A stretch of 64,000 bases of DNA from an uncultured Eubacterium sp. (lineage in GTDB: Bacteria > Bacillota > Clostridia > Lachnospirales > Lachnospiraceae): contig CAKRDZ010000001.1 in the NCBI GenBank assembly GCA_934316845.1, forward strand, positions 124,001-188,000, given 5' to 3'. Both the position numbers and the translations under genes were made by a program. The notes beneath the pieces are model-generated. The model worked only from the letters and a program-made list of their open reading frames with translations, was not told where the DNA came from and searched no databases. This document shows, one piece after another, positions 32,467 through 40,881 of this stretch; the stretch's first letter is position 1; every line of letters starts with the position of its first letter.

Positions 32467-33225
32467 ATGGCGAAAGAAACGTGTATATTAGAAATGAAAC
32501 AGATCAGGAAAAGTTTCGAAGGAAAAGAAGTGCTGAAAGACATCAGCTTGAAAGTAAATGAAGGCGAGGTTGTCTCGATCATTGGGCCATCCGGTTCGGG
32601 AAAATCGACATTGCTCCGATGTGCGACATTTTTGGAGCAGATTGACGGTGGCGACATTACATACAGTGGAAAACCCGTTGTGAAAGCGGCAGATTATCCC
32701 GGTAAAAAGGAACTTTGGGAAGCCGGACAGCAGTTTGGACTTGTGTTCCAGAATTTTAACCTGTTTCCGCATTTTTCCGTTATAAAAAATATTACCGATG
32801 CACCGATCCACAATCAGAAGAGGAAAAAAGAGGAAGTGTTTGAGGAAGCGCGTGAACTCCTGAAAAAGGTCGGTTTGGAAGAAAAAGAAGAGGCGTATCC
32901 GTGTGAACTGTCCGGTGGGCAGAATCAGCGTGTTGCCATTGCCAGAGCGCTTGCGATGCATCCGAAAATGCTCTTCTTTGATGAGCCGACATCGGCACTG
33001 GATCCGGAGATCACGGCAGGAATCCTGCGCGTGATGAAAGAACTGGCGGCAGAAAAAATGACGATGGTGATCGTTACGCATGAGATCCAGTTTGCCAAGG
33101 CAGTTTCGGACCGCGTCATTTTTATGGATGGCGGCGTGGTGGTCGAAGAAGGAACGCCGGAACAAGTCATCGACTCTCCGGAAAATGACCGGACGCGAAG
33201 CTTTTTGCAAAAATTACAAGTATAG
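32467..33225 (+). CDS. Amino-acid ABC transporter ATP-binding protein
   Basis: This is a 252-residue ABC ATPase with Walker A GPSGSGKST (about residue 40), Q-loop VFQNFNLFPH, signature ELSGGQNQRVAIARAL, Walker B MLFFDEPTSALDPE and the H-loop VTHEI. It matches the polar amino acid (GlnQ/HisP-type) subfamily and partners the fused binding protein and permease 15 nt upstream. It powers import at the inner face of the membrane. A terminator follows. Confidence 0.95.
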   Translation: MAKETCILEMKQIRKSFEGKEVLKDISLKVNEGEVVSIIGPSGSGKSTLLRCATFLEQIDGGDITYSGKPVVKAADYPGKKELWEAGQQFGLVFQNFNLFPHFSVIKNITDAPIHNQKRKKEEVFEEARELLKKVGLEEKEEAYPCELSGGQNQRVAIARALAMHPKMLFFDEPTSALDPEITAGILRVMKELAAEKMTMVIVTHEIQFAKAVSDRVIFMDGGVVVEEGTPEQVIDSPENDRTRSFLQKLQV

Positions 33226-33238
33226 TAGAAGACAAAAG

Positions 33239-33271
33239 GGGTCACCTGCAATTGATGGGTGGCTCTTTTTT
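33239..33271 (+). terminator. Terminator of the tyrS-transporter unit
   Basis: GGGTCACCT (33239-33247) pairs with GGGTGGCTC (33257-33265), using some G-U pairs, and is followed by six T residues. Confidence 0.82.
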
Positions 33272-33278
33272 GATAAAG

Positions 33279-33307
33279 TTGACATGACATACAAATAATG
33301 GTAAAAT
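33279..33307 (+). promoter_or_regulatory. Promoter of the leucine-rich-repeat gene
   Basis: A perfect TTGACA (33279-33284), a 17-nt spacer and TAAAAT (33302-33307) lie 70 nt before the start codon. Confidence 0.82.
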
Positions 33308-33376
33308 ATAAGAAAATATTTACTGTGCGCGAAAACGAAAAGCAATTTGTGACATGGGGAAAGGTGAGAAGGTAAC

Positions 33377-35668
33377 ATGATTCAAAAAAATAAAGGAAAA
33401 CTGGCGGCGGGAGCACTGCTTTTGACGGCGGGATTGAGCCTTGGTCTTGTGCAGGGGGAGCCGGCAGAAGCACGCATGGAAGTGAATTCTTATGGGGAAT
33501 TGACGTGGTGTACGGACTCTCCGGTGGTAAACATCCGCGGAAATATATCATCCATTGGCGATGAGGCATTTGGAAGGCAAAAGATACAGCGCTTTTCAAC
33601 ACAGGGAAATGCATATTATACAGTGATCAACGGGGCGCTCTGCAGTAAGGACGGGACGATTCTTGTCAAATGCCCGAATCAGAAAAGCGGTTCTTTTACG
33701 GTGCCATCTTCTGTAAAGAAAATTTATGCGAATGCATTTGAAGGATGCAGGAAACTTACTTCCGTTATCATTCCGGATTCTGTAGAATATATTGGAAAAT
33801 ATGCGTTTAAGGACTGTACAAATCTGCAAAGTGTGAGGCTGGATGCGTCCATTGATACAATTCGTGAAGGAATGTTTGAGGGCTGTACTTCGTTAGAGTC
33901 TGTCCGGATTCCGGGAAAGGTAAAGACGATTGGCTATCACGCATTTAAAAACTGCCGTTCCCTTACCGGGATGACACTTCCGGAATCGGTGGAATCAATG
34001 AGTTCAGGCGCGTTTTATGCCTGTGAGCAGCTTCGCTCTGTGAGCTTGTCGTCAAAAATGGAATCCATTCCCTACTGTGCTTTTTCTCAATGCATCAATT
34101 TGAAAAAAGTAGACGGGATAAATAAGGTGAGACTGATCGACAGTTATGCATTTTCGGGCTGCGAGAAGCTGGAAAATATTTCCTTCCCGGCAAGCCTTGA
34201 GGAGATCTGTTCTTATGCCTTTTTACAATGTAGAAAACTGGGAAAAGTTGTGATTCCGAAAAATACGGAAAAGATTGGAGGGTCTGCATTTGAAGAAGCA
34301 GCATCTTCGTTTGAAGTGAAGGCAGGAAATCCGAATTATTCTGCAAGAGAGGGACTTCTTTTGAATGAGACGGAGACGTATCTTGTGCAGGCGCCGGCTA
34401 AAAGCAAAGGAACATTACATATGCCGGATACGGTAAAAAATATAAGACGCGATGCCTTTAAGGGAAGTGAGTACCGCGCGATCTATCTGTCGCAGGCAGT
34501 CACCACAGTATATCGTACCTGGTTTGAGGGCTGTAAATATCTGGAAACGCTCGTTTTGCCCGACCAGACCCAGAAGATTGACGGGGAGAGTTATTATAAG
34601 GATCAAATGAAAAACCTAAAACAGATCCGCATCAGCAGGAAAAACGAAATGTATTGCAGCAGACAGGGAGTTATCTATACAAAAGACCGCAGAGAAATGG
34701 TGTTTTTCCCATCCGGAAAACGTGGCAGCATAACGCTGCCGGGCGCCTGCAAATACATTGGAAGCCAGATGTCCTACAACCGCCTGAGCAGCATCAAAGT
34801 CGCAGAGGCGAACAAGTATTTTAGAGAAACGGATGGCGTGCTGTATAATTTAGCAGGTACGAGTGTGCGTGCCTTTCCATTTGCAAAAACAAGTTACAAG
34901 ATCCCGGCAAAGTGTAAAAACGTTGACTTTTTAAAGAATAAGAAAGAAAATCTGCGATGCCGGAAGATCTCGGTTTCTTCTAAAAATACGAAGTATTATG
35001 CGAAAGCCGGCGTGTTGTTTACGAAAGAAAATGACGAGCTTGTGTACTATCCACCGGCGAAAAAGGGTGCGTACACGGTTCCCAAGAGCACGACGAAGAT
35101 CGCAGGCAATGCGTTTAAAAATGCAAAATATCTGACGAAACTGACAATTACCAAAAATGTGCAGCGAGGTTACGGCACAAGATATTATTTTGCAGGCTGC
35201 AGCCGTTTGAAATCGGTAGTGGTCAAACCCGGCAAATTGAATTATATCCGCATGAATTTCGATGAATGTAAAAGCATCCGCAAACTGGTATTTCCATCCA
35301 ATATTATGACTCCAAACGTAAGTTATCTTCCGGAGGGAGTTACCATTTATGGCTGGGAAAACACCGGAGCCCGTGGATTGGCAAAGACATACGATGGTGA
35401 GTTCGTCAGCCGCGGAACCATCCCGGCGATTGTGGCAGGCCCACGCGTGCGAAAAGTCATTGAACGGTATGAACTTTCCTGGAAACGTTCGTTTGATGCA
35501 AGCGGCTACCAGATTTATACCGGAGATTCGGTGCTGAAAACAATCAAAGGAAACGCTGTAACCAGATGCTACGTCAAAGATGTCAAGGACTACAGCGGCA
35601 TTTACATCCGCGCGTATCGTATGGTACATGGCAAAAAGGTGTATGGAAAAGCACGCAGATTGAATTGA
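33377..35668 (+). CDS. Secreted BspA-like leucine-rich-repeat surface protein
   Basis: The 763-residue protein has a signal peptide (about residues 1-33, ending near PAEA) and then many BspA-type (LRR_5) repeats of about 23 residues, such as YANAFEGCRKLTSVIIPDSV, IGKYAFKDCTNLQSVRL and IGYHAFKNCRSLTGMTLPES. The repeats become less regular after residue 320. The C-terminal region resembles a fibronectin-like or Ig-like domain (RYELSWKRSFDASGYQIY then IRAYRMVHGKKVYGKARRLN). No LPXTG anchor is seen. Such proteins act in adhesion to host or matrix; the ligand is unknown. Confidence 0.88.
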   Translation: MIQKNKGKLAAGALLLTAGLSLGLVQGEPAEARMEVNSYGELTWCTDSPVVNIRGNISSIGDEAFGRQKIQRFSTQGNAYYTVINGALCSKDGTILVKCPNQKSGSFTVPSSVKKIYANAFEGCRKLTSVIIPDSVEYIGKYAFKDCTNLQSVRLDASIDTIREGMFEGCTSLESVRIPGKVKTIGYHAFKNCRSLTGMTLPESVESMSSGAFYACEQLRSVSLSSKMESIPYCAFSQCINLKKVDGINKVRLIDSYAFSGCEKLENISFPASLEEICSYAFLQCRKLGKVVIPKNTEKIGGSAFEEAASSFEVKAGNPNYSAREGLLLNETETYLVQAPAKSKGTLHMPDTVKNIRRDAFKGSEYRAIYLSQAVTTVYRTWFEGCKYLETLVLPDQTQKIDGESYYKDQMKNLKQIRISRKNEMYCSRQGVIYTKDRREMVFFPSGKRGSITLPGACKYIGSQMSYNRLSSIKVAEANKYFRETDGVLYNLAGTSVRAFPFAKTSYKIPAKCKNVDFLKNKKENLRCRKISVSSKNTKYYAKAGVLFTKENDELVYYPPAKKGAYTVPKSTTKIAGNAFKNAKYLTKLTITKNVQRGYGTRYYFAGCSRLKSVVVKPGKLNYIRMNFDECKSIRKLVFPSNIMTPNVSYLPEGVTIYGWENTGARGLAKTYDGEFVSRGTIPAIVAGPRVRKVIERYELSWKRSFDASGYQIYTGDSVLKTIKGNAVTRCYVKDVKDYSGIYIRAYRMVHGKKVYGKARRLN

Positions 35669-35708
35669 TATCTTAAATTATTTGTAACTATTCAGGATCA
35701 ATGTATGG

Positions 35709-35768
35709 AAATCACTTGCATCGGATAGTGTACTGTGTTATACTGTCGGAAAGCAAGTGATTTTTTGT
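35709..35768 (+). promoter_or_regulatory. Promoter embedded in an 11-bp inverted repeat with T-run
   Basis: AAATCACTTGC (35709-35719) and GCAAGTGATTT (35753-35763) are exact reverse complements, and the right arm runs into a T-tract. This can act as terminator for the upstream gene. A good promoter, TTGCAT (35716-35721), 17 nt, TATACT (35739-35744), lies inside the loop and overlaps the left arm. Confidence 0.6.
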
Positions 35769-35842
35769 CTGTATATAATAAGTAAATTTTCGAATAAGCT
35801 GGTGTATCATTCTTGCTTTAATTTCCACAGAACAATTACAAA

Positions 35843-35894
35843 GCAGGAGTGAAAATTTAGGGAAAGTGAAAGTTTTTCATTACAAAACTCCTGC
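35843..35894 (+). promoter_or_regulatory. Hairpin upstream of the second Rpn-like gene
   Basis: GCAGGAGT (35843-35850) pairs exactly with ACTCCTGC (35887-35894) around a 36-nt segment with a further small stem (TGAAA/TTTCA). It ends 11 nt before the ribosome binding site AAGGGAG. Its place mirrors the hairpin before the first Rpn gene. Confidence 0.55.
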
Positions 35895-35918
35895 AGATTA
35901 CAGAAAGGGAGATTTTGA

Positions 35919-36818
35919 ATGAAGAGAAAAAGAAAGAACAGAACAAAGCCGGTAGTGATACGAAATTACAGAGATACCTTGTTTCGTATGCTGTACCGGG
36001 ACAAAAAGAGACTGCTTTCTCTATTTAATGCGATCAATGGAACCCGTTATGACAATCCGGATGACATGACAGTCACTACATTGGAAGGGGTGCTGTATCT
36101 TGGGATGAAAAATGATGTATCCTGTATGATCGACATGATGATGCAGTTGTATGAACATCAGTCAACCGTTAATCCCAATATGCCACTGCGAAACTTATTT
36201 TATGTATCGGATTTACTGCAAAAATATATTTATGAAGAAGGGCTGGATATCTATTCCAGAAAACAGATTAAAATTCCAACTCTGAAGTTTGTGGTATTTT
36301 ACAATGGAGAGGAAGAGCAGCCGGAGCGAAAAGAAATTCGTTTGTCGAATGCGTTTGCTGCCGATAACGGAGACAAAAATCTGGAGTTAGTCGTACTTCA
36401 GATCAATATAAACAAAGGACAGAATGAAGAATTGAAAGCAGCCTGCCAAACATTGCAGGAATATACAGAGTTTACGGAAAGAGTGCGCGTACATAGGAAA
36501 GAAATGCCATTGGAGGATGCGGTTCGGATGACGATAGACGAATGTATCCGGGATGGAATTCTAAAAGATTTTTTATTAAAGAACAAAGCGGAGGTGTATC
36601 ACATGTGTTTATATGAATTTGATGTGGAATTACATGAGAGAGTGCTTCGGGAAGAAGAAAGGGAAGAAGGGAGACTGGAAGGCAGAACGGAAGGAAAACG
36701 CGAGGAAAGAACTCTGGCGAAACAGGTCTTTAAAGCATTCTTGAGTGGAAAAAGTTCGGAAGAGATCGCGAGGGAGTTGAATATTCCGCTGGAGGAAGTT
36801 GAAGATCTGGTGATGTGA
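35919..36818 (+). CDS. Rpn-like PD-(D/E)XK protein of the second type
   Basis: The 299-residue protein belongs to a group common in Lachnospiraceae that is related to Rpn nucleases. The characteristic central run is GMKNDVSCMIDMMMQLYEHQ followed by STVNPNMPLRNLFYVSDLLQ, with the catalytic Asp and the ExQ pair. The C-terminal region has charged EGRLEGRTEGKREE units and a helix-turn-helix-like end (SGKSSEEIARELNIPLEEVE), as in the first Rpn protein. The start has AAGGGAG in front. It has its own promoter and terminator, so it is a self-contained cassette. Its role is unknown. Confidence 0.78.
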   Translation: MKRKRKNRTKPVVIRNYRDTLFRMLYRDKKRLLSLFNAINGTRYDNPDDMTVTTLEGVLYLGMKNDVSCMIDMMMQLYEHQSTVNPNMPLRNLFYVSDLLQKYIYEEGLDIYSRKQIKIPTLKFVVFYNGEEEQPERKEIRLSNAFAADNGDKNLELVVLQININKGQNEELKAACQTLQEYTEFTERVRVHRKEMPLEDAVRMTIDECIRDGILKDFLLKNKAEVYHMCLYEFDVELHERVLREEEREEGRLEGRTEGKREERTLAKQVFKAFLSGKSSEEIARELNIPLEEVEDLVM

Positions 36819-36845
36819 TGGCAATGCAGACGAAAACGGATAAGA

Positions 36846-36873
36846 AAGAGACACGGCAAAGGTGTCTCTTTTT
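36846..36873 (+). terminator. Terminator after the second Rpn-like gene
   Basis: AAGAGACAC (36846-36854) pairs with GGTGTCTCTT (36861-36870) around a short loop and continues into a T-run. Confidence 0.88.
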
Positions 36874-36924
36874 GCATGTTCGGCGAGAAAAAAATAGAGC
36901 CAAAAAATATGTTTAAAAAACTAC

Positions 36925-36977
36925 TTGACCTGTCGTAGTAATTATGCTATACTCTAACTACGTCAGACGTACTACGA
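36925..36977 (+). promoter_or_regulatory. PadR-operon promoter with TCGTAGT/ACTACGA operator
   Basis: TTGACC (36925-36930), 17 nt, TATACT (36948-36953). TCGTAGT (36933-36939) lies in the spacer and its complement ACTACGA at 36971-36977; another ACTACG begins near 36957. These half-sites are placed for autoregulation by the PadR protein. Confidence 0.7.
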
Positions 36978-37051
36978 TAGACATAGCAACGACAAGCGTA
37001 ATAATTTGCCGTTCCGGCAAATTACCAAAATGCGCGAAAGGAGGCGGGCTT

Positions 37052-37405
37052 TTGATTAGCAGCGACGTGATTCGGGGGTATAATGATACGATCATTTTAT
37101 ATCTGCTCCAGCGAAATCCTTCGTATGGATATGAGATTTCCAAGAAAATCCGAATGATTTCCGAGGAAAAATATATCATTAAAGAGACGACGCTGTACTC
37201 GGCATTTACCAGAATGGAAAAAAACGGGTACATTGAATCGTTTTCCGGGAATGAGACAGGAGGCAAGCGGCGCACCTATTATCGTGTCACCGAAGAGGGG
37301 AAAAGGTATTATGAAGAAAAGTGTAAAGAGTGGGAAGTGACGAAAGAGGTTGTGGATAAGTTTATTATGAAAGAAAGGATGAGCCAAGAGGATGGAAGCA
37401 ATTAG
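37052..37405 (+). CDS. PadR-family transcriptional regulator
   Basis: The 117-residue protein has the winged-helix PadR fold: DTIILYLLQRNPSYGYEISK, TLYSAFTRMEKNGYIES and the wing GGKRRTYYRVTEEGKRYYEE. A TTG start at 37052 is chosen because AAAGGAGG precedes it by about 7 nt and it gives the usual ISSDVIRGYND N-terminus; a longer frame from 36944 begins inside the promoter. It overlaps the next gene by 14 nt. PadR proteins typically repress neighbouring membrane or efflux genes and respond to phenolics or antibiotics. Here the targets are probably the next two genes. Confidence 0.92.
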   Translation: MISSDVIRGYNDTIILYLLQRNPSYGYEISKKIRMISEEKYIIKETTLYSAFTRMEKNGYIESFSGNETGGKRRTYYRVTEEGKRYYEEKCKEWEVTKEVVDKFIMKERMSQEDGSN

Positions 37406-39071
37406 AGAATATCTTAACAATATGTTTCTGAATCTGCCGGAAACGCCGCAGGTGCTTCGTGCCAAAGCGGAATTGATGGAGATGATGGAAGACAAATACG
37501 AAGAACTGACCGCAGAGGGGATGTCAGAAAAAGAAGCCGTAGGGACGGTGATCTCAGAATTTGGCAATCTGGATGAACTGGCAGAAGAACTCGGAATCGG
37601 TGACTTTATGAAAAAAGAAGAGGAACCGCAGGAGAAAAAGAGCCGTCATGCAGATCGCAGATGGGGGCTGGAAGAAGCGAAAAAATACGTTGCATTTGCA
37701 AAGACGCATGCGATGTACGTCGCTCTCGGTGTAATGCTCTGTATCTGGGGACCGTTTGTAGAATCTGTTATGGATGGTGCAATTGATCAGGGGTATATCG
37801 GGACACTGATTGGAAACCTGTTGGGAAATATGGGGATGTTTCTGCTGGTTGGAGCAGCCGTCGTGCTTTTTATACTGGCATCGACGAAAACAAAGGAATA
37901 CGGAAAGGTCAGCCGGTATACGATCGCACTCGAAGAAGAGGCGGCAGTGTATGTCCGTGAAAATCAGGAAAAGGATGAAAGACGCCGCGTGTTAACGACC
38001 TGCATCGGTGTGTTCCTGTGTATTTTCAGTGTGGTGCCAAGTATGGGGTCAGGACTGTGCCGGAATCTGTTTGCTGAAGCAATTTTAAGCAGCAGTGTGT
38101 TGTTTATCGTAGGAATAGCGGTTTATCTGCTGGTATCCGGAAACAGTTTGAAAAACCGTTACCAGGAATTGGCAAAAGCAACCGCCAACTACGAACGTGA
38201 GCAGATGCCAAATGCGCATGCTGCGGCAGAGGCACAGCCAATCTACCAAAAGAAGAAAGTGCCTGCGTTTGCGATTGTATTGATCGTGATATTCGGTATG
38301 CTGGTGTTGAGCCTTGGTGCCATTATTCCGTTTGTTATCTATCGCGGCAATCTGACCACATCTGCCGTGACGACGGAGATGACGGAAGAAGTGCAAGGTG
38401 TGGAAAATGCAGGAACCCCGCTTCAAACCATCTATGTGGATGCGGATGCGATGGCATTAGATATAGAAGTAACGGATGAGGTGAGCCAGCCTTCCATCCA
38501 GTATCAGGGAGAGGAAAGCCGCAAACCGAACATTGAAAATAAAGATGGTTCGCTCAGTATAAAAAGCCGGTCGCAGGGATTTTTCATGCATTTCCCATTT
38601 GGAAACTTGACAGAAAAATGTGCATTGACGCTGAAAATTCCGACATCAATGGTTCAAAATACAAAAGTGAACATTCAGGTGGACGCGGGAGATGTGCATT
38701 TGACGCGGATTCCAAGCGGAGAGATCACGGCAGATCTGGATGCCGGCAATCTGATCGTGTCAGAATGTACGCTGGATAACATAAAAATAGACGCAGACGC
38801 CGGAAATGTAGAACTTAAAAATAACTTCATCAAGGGAGTAGAAGCAGAAGTGGATGCCGGAAACTTTGAAATGTATTTTGATGGACCAAAGGGTGCCTAT
38901 GCCTATGATCTTTCGGCGGATCTGGGAAATCTTTCCATTAATAACGAAAAACATGCCGGTGTACAAAGCGAATACCAATCAGGAAAGGATAGCGATGTGG
39001 CAGGTTATGAGGAATATCGGCAGGTGAAGGTGGAAGCCGATCTCGGAAATATTGAAATTCATACAAATTAG
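37392..39071 (+). CDS. Permease-prefix / DUF4097 membrane protein
   Basis: The 559-residue protein starts with a permease-prefix-type helical domain (about residues 1-75, NMFLNLPETPQVLRAKAELM then EEAVGTVISEFGNLDELAEE-like sequence), followed by five or six membrane segments (about 110-320) and an extracellular DUF4097-type beta-solenoid (about 335-559) with repeating turns such as VDAGDVHL, LDAGNLIV, ADAGNVEL, VDAGNFEM and ADLGNIEI. The family is usually found beside PadR regulators and LiaF-like proteins and is linked to envelope stress. The exact function is unknown. Confidence 0.85.
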   Translation: MEAIREYLNNMFLNLPETPQVLRAKAELMEMMEDKYEELTAEGMSEKEAVGTVISEFGNLDELAEELGIGDFMKKEEEPQEKKSRHADRRWGLEEAKKYVAFAKTHAMYVALGVMLCIWGPFVESVMDGAIDQGYIGTLIGNLLGNMGMFLLVGAAVVLFILASTKTKEYGKVSRYTIALEEEAAVYVRENQEKDERRRVLTTCIGVFLCIFSVVPSMGSGLCRNLFAEAILSSSVLFIVGIAVYLLVSGNSLKNRYQELAKATANYEREQMPNAHAAAEAQPIYQKKKVPAFAIVLIVIFGMLVLSLGAIIPFVIYRGNLTTSAVTTEMTEEVQGVENAGTPLQTIYVDADAMALDIEVTDEVSQPSIQYQGEESRKPNIENKDGSLSIKSRSQGFFMHFPFGNLTEKCALTLKIPTSMVQNTKVNIQVDAGDVHLTRIPSGEITADLDAGNLIVSECTLDNIKIDADAGNVELKNNFIKGVEAEVDAGNFEMYFDGPKGAYAYDLSADLGNLSINNEKHAGVQSEYQSGKDSDVAGYEEYRQVKVEADLGNIEIHTN

Positions 39072-39087
39072 AAAGGGGATTTTTATT

Positions 39088-39810
39088 ATGAAGAAAGACA
39101 ACATATTTTGGGGCGTTCTGCTCCTTCTGGCAGCAGTATACATACTGGCGCACAGCCTTGGATTTACACCGGACATCAGTCTTATGCGTATCGTGATCGG
39201 TATCATTTGCGTGATGTGTTTTATCAAATCAGCAATCCGTATGGAATTTGGAGGGATGCTGTTTTCGCTGGCAATCCTGCTTATCATGTTTGAACATGTG
39301 CTTGGCATTGAGGCGCTGACCCCATGGCCGGTTTTGTGGGCAGCACTTTTTGGCAGTATCGGTCTGAATATGATTTTCGGAAGCCGCGCAAAAGAGTACC
39401 GCAGACACAAAACGCACCGCCGTGTAGAAGTTTCCGGTGAAGGAATGACAGATGCCGGTGCATCCGATGTGGATGGCGACAGCGTCGTACTGACCGGAAT
39501 GTTTAACGGAACAAGGAAAAATATCAATTCCAATGCGTTTAAAAAGGCAGTCATTGACTGTAAATTCTGCGGCATGGAAGTCAATATGGATAATGCGGTC
39601 ATTCAGTCCGGAAGTGCGGTGATTGACCTGAGTGTGTATTTTTCCGGTGTGGATATCTACATCCCGTCAAACTGGCATGTGGTAAATAATACCGACTGCA
39701 GTTTTGGCGGTCTGGAAGAACATCATGTGAGCGGCGTGGCAGAAGACGGACCGACGCTGGTGATCGAAGGAAATATCCGTTTCGCCGGAGTGGAAATTTA
39801 CCGAATCTAA
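39088..39810 (+). CDS. LiaF-like membrane protein
   Basis: The 240-residue protein has about four membrane segments in the first 105 residues (NIFWGVLLLLAAVYILAHSL at the start) and a soluble C-terminal LiaF/DUF2154-type domain with VLTGMFNGTRKNINSNAFKK, CKFCGMEVNMDNAVIQSGSA and the closing VIEGNIRFAGVEIYRI. In Bacilli LiaF inhibits the LiaRS cell-wall stress system. No LiaRS genes lie nearby, so here it probably works with the PadR and DUF4097 proteins. ATG 39088 follows AAAGGGG. Confidence 0.85.
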   Translation: MKKDNIFWGVLLLLAAVYILAHSLGFTPDISLMRIVIGIICVMCFIKSAIRMEFGGMLFSLAILLIMFEHVLGIEALTPWPVLWAALFGSIGLNMIFGSRAKEYRRHKTHRRVEVSGEGMTDAGASDVDGDSVVLTGMFNGTRKNINSNAFKKAVIDCKFCGMEVNMDNAVIQSGSAVIDLSVYFSGVDIYIPSNWHVVNNTDCSFGGLEEHHVSGVAEDGPTLVIEGNIRFAGVEIYRI

Positions 39811-39828
39811 AAACAACGGAAAAAAGAC

Positions 39829-39858
39829 TTGACGAATCGTATGAATTTGTGGTACTAT
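39829..39858 (+). promoter_or_regulatory. Promoter of the rpmG-secE-nusG-ribosomal operon
   Basis: TTGACG (39829-39834), an 18-nt spacer and TACTAT (39853-39858) lie about 70 nt before rpmG. Confidence 0.75.
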
Positions 39859-39929
39859 ATTCTAGCGATGAATTAGGTCTTTTTTTTATGCCTAAATTTT
39901 TACAAACAAATAATCACGGAGGTGACGTA

Positions 39930-40079
39930 ATGCGTACTAAAATTACATTGGAATGTACAGAGTGTAAGCAGCGTAACTACAACTTGACCAAAGACAAGAA
40001 AAACCATCCGGACAGAATGGAAACAAAGAAATATTGTAGATTTTGTAGAACACACACATTGCACAAAGAGACAAAATAA
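39930..40079 (+). CDS. rpmG: 50S ribosomal protein L33
   Basis: The 49-residue protein MRTKITLECTECKQRNYNLT... is L33 of the zinc-binding type, with CTEC and CRFC pairs. The start follows GGAGGTGA. It is the first gene of the transcription and translation cluster, as in many Clostridia. Confidence 0.97.
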   Translation: MRTKITLECTECKQRNYNLTKDKKNHPDRMETKKYCRFCRTHTLHKETK

Positions 40080-40118
40080 TTTTTGTCCATGTAATGTTGG
40101 GGAAAGGATGTGTGCCCG

Positions 40119-40319
40119 ATGAGCGAAGCAGAAAAGACTTCGAAAGCAGGTGGCTTCTTTAAACGTGTCAAAGCAGAGTTCAAGAGATGTACATGGCCCA
40201 AAAGAGATGAACTGATCCGCCAGTCCGCACTGGTGATCGTTGTTTCTGTTGTCCTTGGCGGCGTGATCGCCGGCATCGACTGGTTGATTCGTCTTGGTCT
40301 GCAGGCAATTGGACTATAA
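40119..40319 (+). CDS. secE: Preprotein translocase subunit SecE
   Basis: The 66-residue protein has a charged N-terminus, the conserved FKRCTWPKRDEL segment before the membrane, and one membrane helix (VIVVSVVLGGVIAGIDWL). It clamps SecY in the translocon. The ATG at 40119 was preferred to the in-frame GTG at 40110, because AAAGGATG lies at a usable distance. Confidence 0.95.
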   Translation: MSEAEKTSKAGGFFKRVKAEFKRCTWPKRDELIRQSALVIVVSVVLGGVIAGIDWLIRLGLQAIGL

Positions 40320-40337
40320 TTATTTTAGGAGGTTGCT

Positions 40338-40856
40338 ATGGCGGAAGAAGCAAAATGGTATGTAGTTCATACTTATTCCGGATACGAGAATAAGGTAAAA
40401 GTTGACATCGAGAAGACAATCGAAAATCGTAATCTTCAGGATCAGATCCTTGAAGTTATGGTGCCGATGCAGACGGTTGTTGAGGAGAGAAATGGAGAAA
40501 AGAAACAGGTTCAGAAGAAAATGTTTCCGGCCTACGTTCTCCTGAATATGGTGATGAATGACGAGACCTGGTATGTGGTTCGAAATACCCGTGGCGTGAC
40601 AGGATTTGTCGGTCCGGGATCCAAACCGGTTCCTCTTACCGCAGAAGAAATTACGAACATGGGATTTCTTGCTCAGGCGGAGGAAGTACCATACAGTATT
40701 GGCGATCATGTTCTGGTTACCAAAGGTGTATGGCAGGATACACATGGTATCGTGCAGGAAGTTCACCCGGCAAAACATATGGCAGTGATCGAAATTGACA
40801 TGTTTGGCCGTGGAACACCGGTAGAAATTGATTTCTCAGAATTAGAAAAGTTATAG
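40338..40856 (+). CDS. nusG: Transcription termination/antitermination factor NusG
   Basis: The 172-residue protein has an N-terminal NGN domain (WYVVHTYSGYENKVKVDIEK, FPAYVLLNMVMNDETWYVVR, TRGVTGFVG) and a C-terminal KOW domain (IGDHVLVTKGVWQDTHGIVQ). It binds RNA polymerase and links it to Rho and the ribosome. It follows secE by 18 nt, with a good AGGAGG site. Confidence 0.97.
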   Translation: MAEEAKWYVVHTYSGYENKVKVDIEKTIENRNLQDQILEVMVPMQTVVEERNGEKKQVQKKMFPAYVLLNMVMNDETWYVVRNTRGVTGFVGPGSKPVPLTAEEITNMGFLAQAEEVPYSIGDHVLVTKGVWQDTHGIVQEVHPAKHMAVIEIDMFGRGTPVEIDFSELEKL

Positions 40857-40881
40857 AAGTGAAAATCAGGAGGTTTTTATA

